DNA of 10,948 bases from Sulfuritalea sp. (GTDB taxonomy: Bacteria; Pseudomonadota; Gammaproteobacteria; Burkholderiales; Rhodocyclaceae): positions 1 through 10,948 of the forward strand of contig JAIPCS010000116.1 in assembly GCA_021738105.1 (NCBI GenBank), read 5' to 3'. Position numbers and translations under genes: made by a program. How positions within the stretch are numbered: the stretch's first letter is position 1; every line of letters begins with the position of its first letter. Of the stretch, positions 1-7,517 are shown piece by piece. Below the pieces are notes generated by a model, which was given only the letters and a program-made list of their open reading frames with translations, searched no databases and had not been told where the DNA came from.

Positions 1-1052
1 AGCGCGGTTACGTCAAACCCCTCGATCTGAAGCAGGGCCGGGTCGATATGTCGCACGGGTCGGGCGGGGGCTCGATGGTGCAATTGATTTCGGAGCTGTT
101 CGCCAGGCATCTGGGCAACGAGTATCTGGGGCAGGGCGACGACGGAGCCGTGTTGCCAGCGCCGACTTTTTCCGGTCACCCCGGACGGCTGGTGATGTCC
201 ACCGATTGTCATGTGGTTTCGCCGCTGTTCTTTCCCGGCGGCGACATCGGTTGCCTCTCGGTGCACGGCACGGTCAACGATGTGGCGGTGATGGGTGCCA
301 CGCCGCTGTATCTGGCGGCGGGATTCATTCTCGAAGAAGGCTTTCCGCTGGCGGATCTGGCGCGCATTGTCGAATCCATGGCGCAGGCGGCGCGTGCGGC
401 GGGTGTGCCGGTGGTGACCGGCGATACCAAAGTGGTCGAACGCGGCAAGGGCGACGGCATCTTCATCACCACCACGGGTGTCGGCGTCCTGCCCGACGGC
501 CTGGAACTGGGTGGCCGCCGGGCGCGCGCCGGTGACGTGGTGATCATTTCCGGCTCGCTGGGTGATCACGGGGTGGCGATCATGAGCAAGCGCGAAAATC
601 TAAGTTTCGACGCCCCCATCGAATCCGACAGTGCGGCGCTGAATGGTCTGATCGCCGACATGCTCGCTACCGGTGCCGACATTCGCTGCCTGCGTGATCC
701 GACGCGCGGAGGACTGGCCGCAACCCTGAACGAAATCGCCGGCCAATCCGGCGTCGGCATGATGCTTTACGAAAACGCCATTCCGGTGAAGCCGGTGGTG
801 GCGGCGGCCTGCGAATTTCTCGGGCTTGACCCGCTCTATGTCGCCAATGAAGGCAAGCTGATTGCCATTTGCGCCGCCGCCGATGCGGAGCGTTTGCTGG
901 CGGCGATGCAGGCGCATCCGTTGGGGCGCGAGGCCGCGCGGATCGGCGACGTGGTGGCGGATGACCACCACTTCGTTCAACTCACCACGGCCTTCGGCGG
1001 CAAACGCATTGTCGATTGGCTGGCGGGCGATCAACTTCCGAGAATCTGCTGA
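1..1052 (+). CDS. hypE: HypE, carbamoyl dehydratase for [NiFe]-hydrogenase maturation (5' end outside window)
   Basis: HypE is carbamoylated by HypF on its C-terminal cysteine and dehydrates that group to a thiocyanate, which supplies the CN ligands of the Ni-Fe site through HypC-HypD in the cytoplasm. The protein is PurM/AIR-synthase-like and uses ATP. Seen here: the N-terminal SHGSGG motif, GDDGAVL, PLFFPGGDIG, NDVAVMGATP, GFILEEGF, GDTKVVERG, RDPTRGG and NEGKL, in the family order. The protein ends PRIC, the family's C-terminal catalytic Cys. An ATG lies at 48, but the frame is open to the window edge and reads RGYVKPLDLKQGRVD before it. Similar residues precede SHGSGG in many proteobacterial HypE, so I think the true start lies upstream, probably next to hypD. 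The stop is 9 bases before hypX, which fits one operon. The start is uncertain; the identity is very secure. Confidence 0.96.
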   Translation, partial: RGYVKPLDLKQGRVDMSHGSGGGSMVQLISELFARHLGNEYLGQGDDGAVLPAPTFSGHPGRLVMSTDCHVVSPLFFPGGDIGCLSVHGTVNDVAVMGATPLYLAAGFILEEGFPLADLARIVESMAQAARAAGVPVVTGDTKVVERGKGDGIFITTTGVGVLPDGLELGGRRARAGDVVIISGSLGDHGVAIMSKRENLSFDAPIESDSAALNGLIADMLATGADIRCLRDPTRGGLAATLNEIAGQSGVGMMLYENAIPVKPVVAAACEFLGLDPLYVANEGKLIAICAAADAERLLAAMQAHPLGREAARIGDVVADDHHFVQLTTAFGGKRIVDWLAGDQLPRIC

Positions 1053-1061
1053 AGAGTCCGG

Positions 1062-2789
1062 ATGCGCATCCTGCTTCTCACCCACGCCTTCAACAGCCTG
1101 ACGCAGCGCCTCGGGGCGGAATTGCAGCGGCGGGGTCATGAAATATCCATCGAATTCGACATCGCAGACAGCGTCGCCGAGGAAGCGGTGGCGCTGTTCC
1201 GGCCCGACCTGATCGTTGCGCCCTATTTGCGTCGCGCGATTCCGCAATCCATCTGGGCGCATACCGTGTGTCTGATCGTGCATCCGGGCATCGTCGGCGA
1301 CCGCGGACCCTCGGCGCTGGACTGGGCAATCCAGAACGGCGAAGCCGAGTGGGGGGTGACGGTGCTGCAGGCCGAGGCCGAGATGGATGCCGGCCCGGTG
1401 TGGGCCAGTGCGACGTTTCCATTGCGTGAGGCAAAGAAATCCAGCATCTATCGCAACGAAGTGACGCAAGCCGCAACGACCGCGGTGTTGCTGGCGGTTG
1501 AGCGTTTTGCCACGGATGATTTCAAGCCGACGCCGCTCGGGGAGTTCGCCGACGCCAGCGGCCGGTTGCAGCCGCTGATGAAGCAGAGCGATCGCGTCAT
1601 CGACTGGACGCTGGACGACAGCTTGACCGTGCTGAAAAAAATCAACGCGGCCGACGGCTTTCCTGGTGTTGCCGATAGTTTGTTCGAGCAGCCTTGCCAT
1701 ATTTTCGATGCATGGCCGGAGCACGCCTCGGCGGGTCACGGCGATGCCGAACCCGGAAGCCTGCTGGCGCGGCGCGAGACCGCCGTGTTGCGCAAGACGA
1801 AAGATGGTGCGCTCTGGATCGGCCATGCCAAGCGGGCCGGAGGGTTCAAGCTGCCGGTGGCATTGGCGTTTGCCGGAGCGTATGCCCGTCTGCCGGAAGC
1901 GCCCCTGAAGGACTGGTGGCGCGTTTCCGATGCCACCTGGCAGGACATCGCCTATGAGGAAGCCGGCGGTGTCGGCTTCCTGCATTTCGAGTTTTATAAC
2001 GGCGCCATGTCCACGGTGCAATGCGAGCGCCTGCGCACTGCGCTGGCGTGGGCCAGGCAGCGGCCGGTGAAGGTGCTGGTGCTGACCGGCGGAGAGGATT
2101 TCTGGTCCAACGGCATACATCTCAATGTGATCGAAGCCGCCGAGTCGCCGGCAGACGAATCCTGGAACAACATCAACGCGATGAACGATCTGGCCCGGGA
2201 GCTGATTGAAGCCGGCGACCAGATCACCATTGCGGCGCTGGCCGGCAACGCGGGCGCCGGTGGCTGCTTCCTGGCGCGGGCCGCCGACCACGTCTGGGTG
2301 CGTGACGGCGTGATACTCAATCCGCATTACAAGAACATGGGCAATCTTTACGGCTCTGAATACTGGACCTATCTGTTGCCGCGTCGCCTGGGCGAGCAGG
2401 GCGTGGGTGAAAAAAGCCGCGCCATCATGCGCAATCGCCAACCGCTGACTGCGCGTCAAGCCACCGATTGCGGTTTTGCCGACCGGTGCCTGGCGGATGA
2501 CAAGCAGTCGTTTCGGGTCGACGTCGCGCGCCGGGCCGCCGAGATAGCCGCCGCCGACAATCTGACCGAACAGTTGACGGCGAAGCGCGCGCGTCGCGCG
2601 CAGGACGAAGCCGAAAAGCCGCTGGCAGCGTACCGGGAAGACGAGCTGGCCCACATGCGTCGCAACTTCTACGGCTTCGATCCGAGCTATCACGTCGCCC
2701 GGCATCACTTCGTGCGTAAATCGCTGGCATCATGGACGCCCCGGCATCTGGCGCGTCAGCGCGACCTGGGCTGGGAGATGCCGGGATGA
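1062..2789 (+). CDS. hypX: HypX/HoxX, CO-forming hydrogenase maturation protein
   Basis: HypX produces the CO ligand of the Ni-Fe site from N10-formyl-tetrahydrofolate via formyl-CoA, and is typical of hydrogenases assembled in the presence of oxygen. The 575 residues show both expected halves. The N-terminal formyltransferase-like half has MRILLLTHAFNSLTQRL and the motif HPGIVGDRGPSALDWAI starting at His74. The C-terminal half is enoyl-CoA hydratase (crotonase)-like, with FLHFEFYNGAMST, VLVLTGGEDFWSNGIHLN, the oxyanion-type loop GNAGAGG at about 395-401, and LYGSEYWTY at about 429-437, a strongly conserved stretch that includes an acid (Glu433). The length is normal for the family. It starts 9 bases after the hypE stop with only a weak purine stretch (gaagag) ahead, so it is probably translated with hypE. 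The order hypE-hypX-hoxA is that of Cupriavidus necator. Function is from family knowledge; identity is secure. Confidence 0.95.
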   Translation: MRILLLTHAFNSLTQRLGAELQRRGHEISIEFDIADSVAEEAVALFRPDLIVAPYLRRAIPQSIWAHTVCLIVHPGIVGDRGPSALDWAIQNGEAEWGVTVLQAEAEMDAGPVWASATFPLREAKKSSIYRNEVTQAATTAVLLAVERFATDDFKPTPLGEFADASGRLQPLMKQSDRVIDWTLDDSLTVLKKINAADGFPGVADSLFEQPCHIFDAWPEHASAGHGDAEPGSLLARRETAVLRKTKDGALWIGHAKRAGGFKLPVALAFAGAYARLPEAPLKDWWRVSDATWQDIAYEEAGGVGFLHFEFYNGAMSTVQCERLRTALAWARQRPVKVLVLTGGEDFWSNGIHLNVIEAAESPADESWNNINAMNDLARELIEAGDQITIAALAGNAGAGGCFLARAADHVWVRDGVILNPHYKNMGNLYGSEYWTYLLPRRLGEQGVGEKSRAIMRNRQPLTARQATDCGFADRCLADDKQSFRVDVARRAAEIAAADNLTEQLTAKRARRAQDEAEKPLAAYREDELAHMRRNFYGFDPSYHVARHHFVRKSLASWTPRHLARQRDLGWEMPG

Positions 2790-2991
2790 TTCTGAAGGCG
2801 GAACCCTTAGCCACAGAGGCGCTCTGCGTGCCTGGGTTTCCGCTTCGCGGGCAGGCAACAGAGGGCACAGTGAAGGCTGGTGCAAGCACCGGGCTATTGC
2901 TACGCTTGCACGAAGAGTCGAAGCAACTCTCCAATCTTTTGCTTTTCTTTTTCTCTGTGAACTCTGTGTCCTCTGTGGCAAAAAGATTTTC
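2790..2991. repeat. Spacer with a dispersed-repeat-like element (CACAGAG/CTCTGTG motifs)
   Basis: This 202-base spacer holds no gene. Near its left end is gccacagagg (2810-2819), and near its right end the exact reverse complement cctctgtggc (2970-2979). Between them are more CACAG and CTCTGTG units, including acagagggcacag and a right-hand run of ctctgtga, actctgtg and cctctgtg. I recognise the style: CACAGAGGCACAGAGG-type sequences recur between genes in many proteobacterial genomes, and their role is unknown. The element ends about a dozen bases before the hoxA start, so no clear Shine-Dalgarno sequence precedes that start. The repeat interrupts what is a tight hypX-hoxA junction in related clusters. 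The inverted repeat is seen directly; its membership of a genome-wide family is recall. Confidence 0.6.
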
Positions 2992-4428
2992 ATGACGAAA
3001 CCCCTTACTCCCTTGACAGTCCTTGTCGTCGACGACGAGCAGCGCTCGCTGGAAACCTTGCGTCGCACGCTTGAAGAGGATTTCACGGTGCTGACGGCCG
3101 CGTCCGTCGAAGAGGCCGAACGCATCATGGGCCGCGAGTTCGTGCATATCGTGCTGTCCGACCAGCGCATGCCCGGCACCTCGGGTGTGGAATTTCTGCG
3201 CCGCGTGCGCACACTGTGGCCCGAGACGGTACGTCTGATTCTTTCCGGCTATACCGAGGCGGAAGACATCATTTCCGGTATCAATGATGCCGGCATCTGG
3301 CAATACCTGCTGAAACCCTGGCATCCCGAACAGTTGTTGCTGACGCTGAAAAATGCCGCCAACCTGTGGCGCTTGCAGCAGGAAAACCAGCGGCTGTCGC
3401 TGGAACTGCGCGACAGTCCCGAGCAACTGGTCAAGCGCGTCGCCAGCCGTCGTGGCAAGCTGCGTGCCCGTTCGGGCTTCGACCGACTGGTGCGTGCGGC
3501 AGACAGCCCGCTCAACGAAATCTGCTCATTGGCGCAACGCATTGCCGGGCACGAGCTTTCGGTGCTGGTCACAGGCGAGTCGGGGACCGGCAAGGAATTG
3601 CTGGCGCGCGCCATTCATTACGCCAGTGAGCGCGCCGATCGCCCGTTTGTCGTGGAAAACTGCGGCGCGATGCCGGATACCCTGCTCGAGTCCGAACTTT
3701 TCGGCCACAAGCGCGGCGCGTTTACCGGTGCCCATGAAGATCGCATTGGCCTGTTTCAGCAGGCCGACGGCGGCACGCTGTTTCTCGACGAAATCGGCGA
3801 CACCTCCCCTGCCTTTCAGGTCAAATTGTTGCGCGCCCTGCAGGAGGGCGAGGTGCGCCCCGTGGGCAGTCCGCGCTCGGTGCCGGTTGATGTGCGCATC
3901 ATTGCCGCAACCAATCGCGATCTCGAAGCCGATGTTGCCAGCGGCCGGTTTCGCCAGGACCTCTACTACCGGATCGCCGCCATTACCTTCAACATGCCCG
4001 CCTTGCGCGAGCGTCCGCAGGACATTCCGCTGATCGTGGCCGACATGTTTGAAAAGTCGGCGCTGGCAGGACGGCATTTTTCTGCCAGTGCGATGAAAAC
4101 CCTGCTGGCGCATCGCTGGCCAGGAAACGTCCGCGAGTTGCAGAACGAAGTCCTGCGCGCGCTGGCACTGGGCGATGCCGGTGTGCTCGAAGCGGAACTG
4201 TTTTCACCGCGTGTCCGTCAGGCGCCGGTTGCCAAAGGCGGCTCAGGTGGGCCGGACGGCGAGGGGACAACGCTCAAGGAACAGCTGGATCGGATGGAGG
4301 GGCAGGTGATTGCCGAGACCTTGCGCAAGCATCGCGGCAACAAAACCCGCGTCGCCGAAGAACTGGGCCTGACACGGGTCGGACTGCGCATGAAACTCAC
4401 TCGTCTGGGAATCGGAGACGAATCATGA
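2992..4428 (+). CDS. hoxA: HoxA/HupR, NtrC-family response regulator of hydrogenase genes
   Basis: This is a sigma-54-dependent activator for hydrogenase operons. In Cupriavidus and Rhodobacter the HoxA/HupR proteins activate when unphosphorylated and are turned down by the kinase HoxJ/HupT in the absence of H2. The 478 residues have three domains. The receiver (about 8-125) has acidic residues D14-D15, phosphoacceptor Asp57 in SDQRMPG, Ser85 and Lys108 in YLLKPW. The AAA+ domain (about 165-395) has Walker A GESGTGKE (195-202), the sigma-54 contact loop GAFTGA (242-247), Walker B FLDEIGD (Asp266-Glu267) and RWPGNVRELQNE. The Fis-type helix-turn-helix (about 430-475) includes GNKTRVAEELGLTRVGLRMKL. 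All key residues are intact. YLLKPW in the receiver and the position between hypX and hoxB separate it from other NtrC paralogues. It has its own spacer upstream, so it may have its own promoter or depend on hyp readthrough. Confidence 0.93.
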   Translation: MTKPLTPLTVLVVDDEQRSLETLRRTLEEDFTVLTAASVEEAERIMGREFVHIVLSDQRMPGTSGVEFLRRVRTLWPETVRLILSGYTEAEDIISGINDAGIWQYLLKPWHPEQLLLTLKNAANLWRLQQENQRLSLELRDSPEQLVKRVASRRGKLRARSGFDRLVRAADSPLNEICSLAQRIAGHELSVLVTGESGTGKELLARAIHYASERADRPFVVENCGAMPDTLLESELFGHKRGAFTGAHEDRIGLFQQADGGTLFLDEIGDTSPAFQVKLLRALQEGEVRPVGSPRSVPVDVRIIAATNRDLEADVASGRFRQDLYYRIAAITFNMPALRERPQDIPLIVADMFEKSALAGRHFSASAMKTLLAHRWPGNVRELQNEVLRALALGDAGVLEAELFSPRVRQAPVAKGGSGGPDGEGTTLKEQLDRMEGQVIAETLRKHRGNKTRVAEELGLTRVGLRMKLTRLGIGDES

Positions 4429-4540
4429 GCCTGTCCCCCGACCCCTTTCCCCCGGAAAGGGGTGATAGTGGTTCGGCGGCTGCGCCGCCTTCCGCCATGT
4501 TGGCTCAGCCTCCCCTGGGGCGGCCCGGCAGGAGGCTGCC
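4429..4540. repeat. GC-rich repeat-like spacer with hairpins between hoxA and hoxB
   Basis: No gene is present. The spacer contains a perfect 10-base stem with a 3-base loop: acccctttcc (4441-4450), ccc, ggaaaggggt (4454-4463). It is followed by a second perfect stem, ggcggc (4475-4480), tgc, gccgcc (4484-4489), and by the gapless inverted repeat cccc-t-gggg (4512-4520). There is no T-tract after either stem, so a factor-independent terminator is unlikely. The overall text (CCCCTTTCC...GGAAAGGGG, then a CGGCGGCTGCGCCGCC block and a CCTCCCC..GGGGCGGCCCGG block) resembles intergenic repeats I know from betaproteobacterial genomes. The final bases supply the hoxB ribosome-binding site. The stems are seen directly; the repeat-family claim is recall. 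Confidence 0.55.
4530..4535 (+). promoter_or_regulatory. Strong Shine-Dalgarno for hoxB
   Basis: The sequence aggagg lies 5 bases before the ATG at 4541. It is a consensus ribosome-binding site and fixes the hoxB start. It sits at the very end of the repeat-like spacer, so translation of hoxBC starts independently of hoxA. Confidence 0.75.
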
Positions 4541-5533
4541 ATGAATCTGCTCTGGCTGCAGTCCGGCGGTTGTGGCGGTTGCACGTTGTCGTGGCTGGGC
4601 AGCGATCACGGTTCGCTGTTTCGCGAGCTGATTGATGAAGGCATCGATCTTTTGTGGCACCCGAGTGTGTCCGAGGCGGGCGTGGATGAGGCGCGCGAGT
4701 TGATCGAGCGCTGTGCCGATGGACGTAACGTGGTCGATGTCTTGTGCATCGAGGGTTCGCTGTTGCGGGGGCCGCAGGGCACGGGGGGCTTCCATCGTTT
4801 TGGCGGCAGTGCGCAGCCGATGATCGAGTGGGTGCGAAACATTGCGGCGCGAGCGAGCCATGTTGTCGCCATCGGCAGTTGTTCGGCCTGGGGCGGCATT
4901 ACCGCCGCCGGTATCAACCCGACCGACGCCTGCGGCCTTCAATATGACGGTGACGCCTCCGGCGGCCTGCTCGGGCCGGACTTCCGCGCCCGCGGCGGCT
5001 TGCCGGTTATCAATGTGGCGGGCTGTCCGCCCCATCCCGACTGGATCACCGAAACCCTGGCGGCGTTGGCGCATGACAGTCTTACCGCCGCGCAGCTTGA
5101 CGATTTCGGCCGGCCGCGCTTCTATGCCGATCAACTGGTGCACCACGGTTGTACGCGAAATGAATATTATGAATTCAAGGCCAGCGCCGAGAAGCCTTCG
5201 GATCAGGGCTGCCTGATGGAGAATCTGGGTTGCAAGGGCACCCAGGCGCATGCCGATTGCAACCAGCGTCTGTGGAACGGCGAGGGTTCCTGCCTGCGTG
5301 GCGGCTACGCCTGCATCAGTTGCACCGAGCCGGGCTTCGAAGAACCCGGACATGCCTTCGAGACCACACCCAAGGTCGCCGGGATTCCGATCGGCTTGCC
5401 TACCGACATGCCCAAGGCCTGGTTCATCGCGCTGGCGGCGCTGTCAAAATCGGCAACGCCGGCACGGGTGCGTGAAAATGCCACCGCCGATCACCCCTTG
5501 CGCGCACCCACGGTCAAACGCGGCAAGCGATGA
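4541..5533 (+). CDS. hoxB: HoxB/HupU, small subunit of H2-sensing regulatory [NiFe]-hydrogenase
   Basis: This is the electron-transfer subunit of the cytosolic regulatory hydrogenase (group 2b), which pairs with HoxC and passes the H2 signal to the kinase HoxJ. The 330 residues start directly at MNLLWLQSGGCGGC, with no twin-arginine signal peptide and no C-terminal membrane anchor, unlike membrane-bound hydrogenases. Proximal cluster ligands are Cys11, Cys14, Cys114 (IGSCSAWGG) and Cys162 (AGCPPHP). Distal ligands are His201 and Cys204 (HHGC), Cys224 and Cys231. The medial cluster has Cys240, Cys251, Cys258 and Cys261; Cys251 falls where standard enzymes with a [3Fe-4S] cluster have Pro, so three [4Fe-4S] clusters are expected. 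The C-terminus (PKVAGIPIGLPTDMPKAWF and SKSATP) is typical of HoxB/HupU. The start is set by a strong ribosome-binding site, and the end overlaps hoxC by ATGA. A group 2a uptake enzyme is the main alternative and is made unlikely by the hoxC C-terminus. Confidence 0.93.
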   Translation: MNLLWLQSGGCGGCTLSWLGSDHGSLFRELIDEGIDLLWHPSVSEAGVDEARELIERCADGRNVVDVLCIEGSLLRGPQGTGGFHRFGGSAQPMIEWVRNIAARASHVVAIGSCSAWGGITAAGINPTDACGLQYDGDASGGLLGPDFRARGGLPVINVAGCPPHPDWITETLAALAHDSLTAAQLDDFGRPRFYADQLVHHGCTRNEYYEFKASAEKPSDQGCLMENLGCKGTQAHADCNQRLWNGEGSCLRGGYACISCTEPGFEEPGHAFETTPKVAGIPIGLPTDMPKAWFIALAALSKSATPARVRENATADHPLRAPTVKRGKR

Positions 5534-6975
5534 ACACGCGTCGCGTTGTCGGCCCCTTCAATCGCGTCGAGGGCGATCTCGAGATCACCCTTGATATCGC
5601 CGACGGCCGCATCGCGGCGGCCTATGTCAATTCGCCTTTGTATCGCGGCTTCGAGCAGATTCTTCAAGGCAAACTGCCGGCCGATGCACTGGTGCTGGTA
5701 CCGCGTATTTGCGGCATCTGCTCGGTCGCGCAATCCGCCGCCTCTGCGTTGGCACTGGCCGATGCCGCCGGCATCGAGCCGCCGCGTAACGGCCGGCTGG
5801 CTGCCAATCTGGCGCTGGCAGTGGAGAATCTTGCCGATCATCTGACGCATTTCTATCTGTTCTTCATGCCCGACTTCGCACGTGCCGACTATGCCGGGCG
5901 GTCGTGGCATGCCACAACCGTGGAACGCTTTCGCGCTACGGTGGGCAGCGCACCCAACCAGATGCTGCCGGTGCGGGCGCGCTTCATGCAGATGATGGGC
6001 CTGCTCGCCGGTAAATGGCCGCATACCCTGGCCGTGCAACCCGGGGGCTCGACACGGCCGCTGCAAAGTTCTGAAATATTCCGGCTGCATCGCACGCTGC
6101 GCGAGTTTCGCCAGTTTCTCGAAACCGTGAGCTTCGGTACGAAACTGGAAGCACTCGCCGCGATCGGCAGCCGTGCCGAACTTGACGCCTGGCGTGCACG
6201 GCCCGGTGGCGGCGACCTGCGCAGCTTTCTCGATATCGCCGAGGATCTCGATCTGTGGCAACTGGGGCGCAGTACGGATCGCTTCATGAGCTACGGTTGC
6301 TATCAGGAAGAGGAAGGGCGACTATTCCCCGCCGGGCTGTGGCATCAGGGCGCGGCCACCTTCGATGCGGCGCTGATCAACGAAGACACCACCAATGCCT
6401 GGTATGCGGCCGCAGGGCTGCCGCAGCACCCGGCCAATGGCAGCACGCTGCCGGTGGCAGAAAAGCCCGGCGCCTATTCCTGGTGCAAGGCGCCCCGACT
6501 GGACGGGCAGGTGGTCGAGACCGGCGCCCTGGCGCGGCAAGTGGTAGCCGGACATTCACTGGCGCGCGACATGATTGAACGGGGTGGCGCCAGCGTTGCC
6601 GCACGGGTCGTGTCCCGATTGCTCGAACTGGCGCTGGTCATGCCGGCGATGGAGCGCTGGCTGAACGAACTGAAGCCGGGCGAGCCCTGGTGCATCGCCG
6701 CGCAAGCGGCGGATGAAACGTCCGGAGTCGGCCTCATCGAGGCGGCGCGCGGTTCGCTTGGCCACTGGCTCACCGTCCGTCGCGGCCGCATCCACAATTA
6801 CCAGATCATCGCCCCGACCACCTGGAACTTCTCCCCGCGCGATTCCAGCGGCCAGCCCGGCGCACTGGAGCAGGCACTGGCGGGACTGGAGGTCGGCGCA
6901 AATGAACCGTTGCCGGCGAGCATTCATCATGTGGTACGCAGTTTCGATCCCTGCATGGTGTGTACGGTGCATTGA
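5530..6975 (+). CDS. hoxC: HoxC/HupV, large Ni-Fe subunit of H2-sensing regulatory hydrogenase
   Basis: This subunit binds the Ni-Fe(CN)2CO site and senses H2. The 481 residues contain both metal-binding motifs: RICGIC (Cys61, Cys64) near the N-terminus and DPCMVCTVH (Cys475, Cys478) at the extreme C-terminus. The protein stops exactly at His481, so there is no tail for a maturation endopeptidase to remove. This is the hallmark of regulatory HoxC/HupV and of few other groups. Glu14 in RVEGD matches the proton-gate Glu. The gas-channel positions that are Val and Leu in standard enzymes are Ile63 (in CGIC) and Phe111 (in HFYLFF), matching Ile62 and Phe110 of Cupriavidus HoxC with a one-residue offset. 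Bulky residues there narrow the channel and go with O2 insensitivity. Translation is coupled to hoxB by the 4-base overlap. Related loci have hoxJ next; here it does not follow. Confidence 0.94.
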   Translation: MNTRRVVGPFNRVEGDLEITLDIADGRIAAAYVNSPLYRGFEQILQGKLPADALVLVPRICGICSVAQSAASALALADAAGIEPPRNGRLAANLALAVENLADHLTHFYLFFMPDFARADYAGRSWHATTVERFRATVGSAPNQMLPVRARFMQMMGLLAGKWPHTLAVQPGGSTRPLQSSEIFRLHRTLREFRQFLETVSFGTKLEALAAIGSRAELDAWRARPGGGDLRSFLDIAEDLDLWQLGRSTDRFMSYGCYQEEEGRLFPAGLWHQGAATFDAALINEDTTNAWYAAAGLPQHPANGSTLPVAEKPGAYSWCKAPRLDGQVVETGALARQVVAGHSLARDMIERGGASVAARVVSRLLELALVMPAMERWLNELKPGEPWCIAAQAADETSGVGLIEAARGSLGHWLTVRRGRIHNYQIIAPTTWNFSPRDSSGQPGALEQALAGLEVGANEPLPASIHHVVRSFDPCMVCTVH

Positions 6976-7301
6976 AAGCCTGGAATCTGAAGTCGAGACA
7001 GGCAGGAGAGTGTTCACAAGAGCCGTTCGCGTTTTCAAGTTCAGGGGCGGCAATGCAGCGGTTCCGGTCATTGACGATGACTGAGGCATGAGATTTGAGC
7101 GACCGGTATCAGGGCGGACCTGCCGTCGCCAATGCAGCCACTATGGGTTTCCTCTACCTGAGGATATTAGCCACCCCAAAACATCTATGAGCGTTACCGC
7201 ACAGAGCAAGTCGTATTTCAGTCATATCCTGTCCGCGTGACAGTTCGATAAGAAGCACGGTACCTTCTTCCAAATCTTCTGAAAGCCTATCGAGTAATAC
7301 C
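6976..7301. other. Spacer after hoxC; no supported gene, possible decay products
   Basis: This 326-base stretch marks the change from GC-rich to lower-GC sequence. There is no obvious factor-independent terminator after hoxC. One plus-strand frame stays open from inside hoxC to the stop at 7082-7084. After the hoxC stop it reads VETGRRVFTRAVRVFKFRGG and a short acidic end, which looks vaguely like the C-terminus of a methyl-accepting chemotaxis protein (AVxVFKL-type endings) but is too short to claim. A 6-base inverted repeat, aagaag (7250-7255) and cttctt (7264-7269) with an 8-base loop, lies 32 bases before the next start. A short minus-strand frame (7154-7354) overlaps the receiver gene and has no recognisable domain. 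I call no gene here. Confidence 0.5.
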
Positions 7302-7517
7302 ATGAGAAGAATTTTGGTAGTGGACGATGATCCGGTGTTTCTCCGAATGGTCAAGCTGGAAATCGAATCAATTAACGGTTACGAGGCATTTACAGAAATC
7401 CGGGGAAGTCATGCCGTCCAGGCGGCCAGAGAATGTCACCCTGATCTAGTCCTCATGGATATTCTTATGCCAGACATGCTTGGCGCCGACGCGGCAATTG
7501 AACTTCACGCAGACTAG
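7302..7517 (+). pseudogene. Truncated response-regulator receiver domain (71 aa)
   Basis: The protein begins MRRILVVDDDPVFLRMVK and has the acidic residues Asp8-Asp10 and a phosphoacceptor-type Asp53 in LVLMDILMPD. It ends at ELHAD, the end of the third helix. A full receiver is about 120 residues, so strand 4 with its conserved Thr/Ser and strand 5 with its Lys are missing, and I could not find them in any plus-strand frame just downstream. The TAG stop (7515-7517) is followed at once, in the same frame, by ATG ATG of the cyclase gene. The likely origin is a receiver-cyclase-hemerythrin protein, or two adjacent genes, that lost part of the receiver. It could also be expressed as a separate short protein, or read through into the cyclase; nothing in the sequence proves either. 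No strong ribosome-binding site precedes it (only gaaag). Receiver homology is secure; pseudogene status is inferred. Confidence 0.7.

Noticed and set aside
600..2708. Long minus-strand open frame of 702 codons antisense to hypE and hypX
   Set aside because: It is a shadow of two secure genes in GC-rich DNA. It has no domain, an odd His/Arg/Gln-rich composition, and spans the hypE-hypX junction.
2425..3426. Minus-strand open frame of 333 codons across the hypX-hoxA spacer
   Set aside because: It runs antisense through parts of two secure genes and the repeat spacer, with no recognisable domain.
7154..7354. Minus-strand 66-codon frame with a faint HPt-like feel (CGNAHRCFG)
   Set aside because: The order around the His does not fit HPt domains, it is antisense to the receiver start, and it is too short to support.
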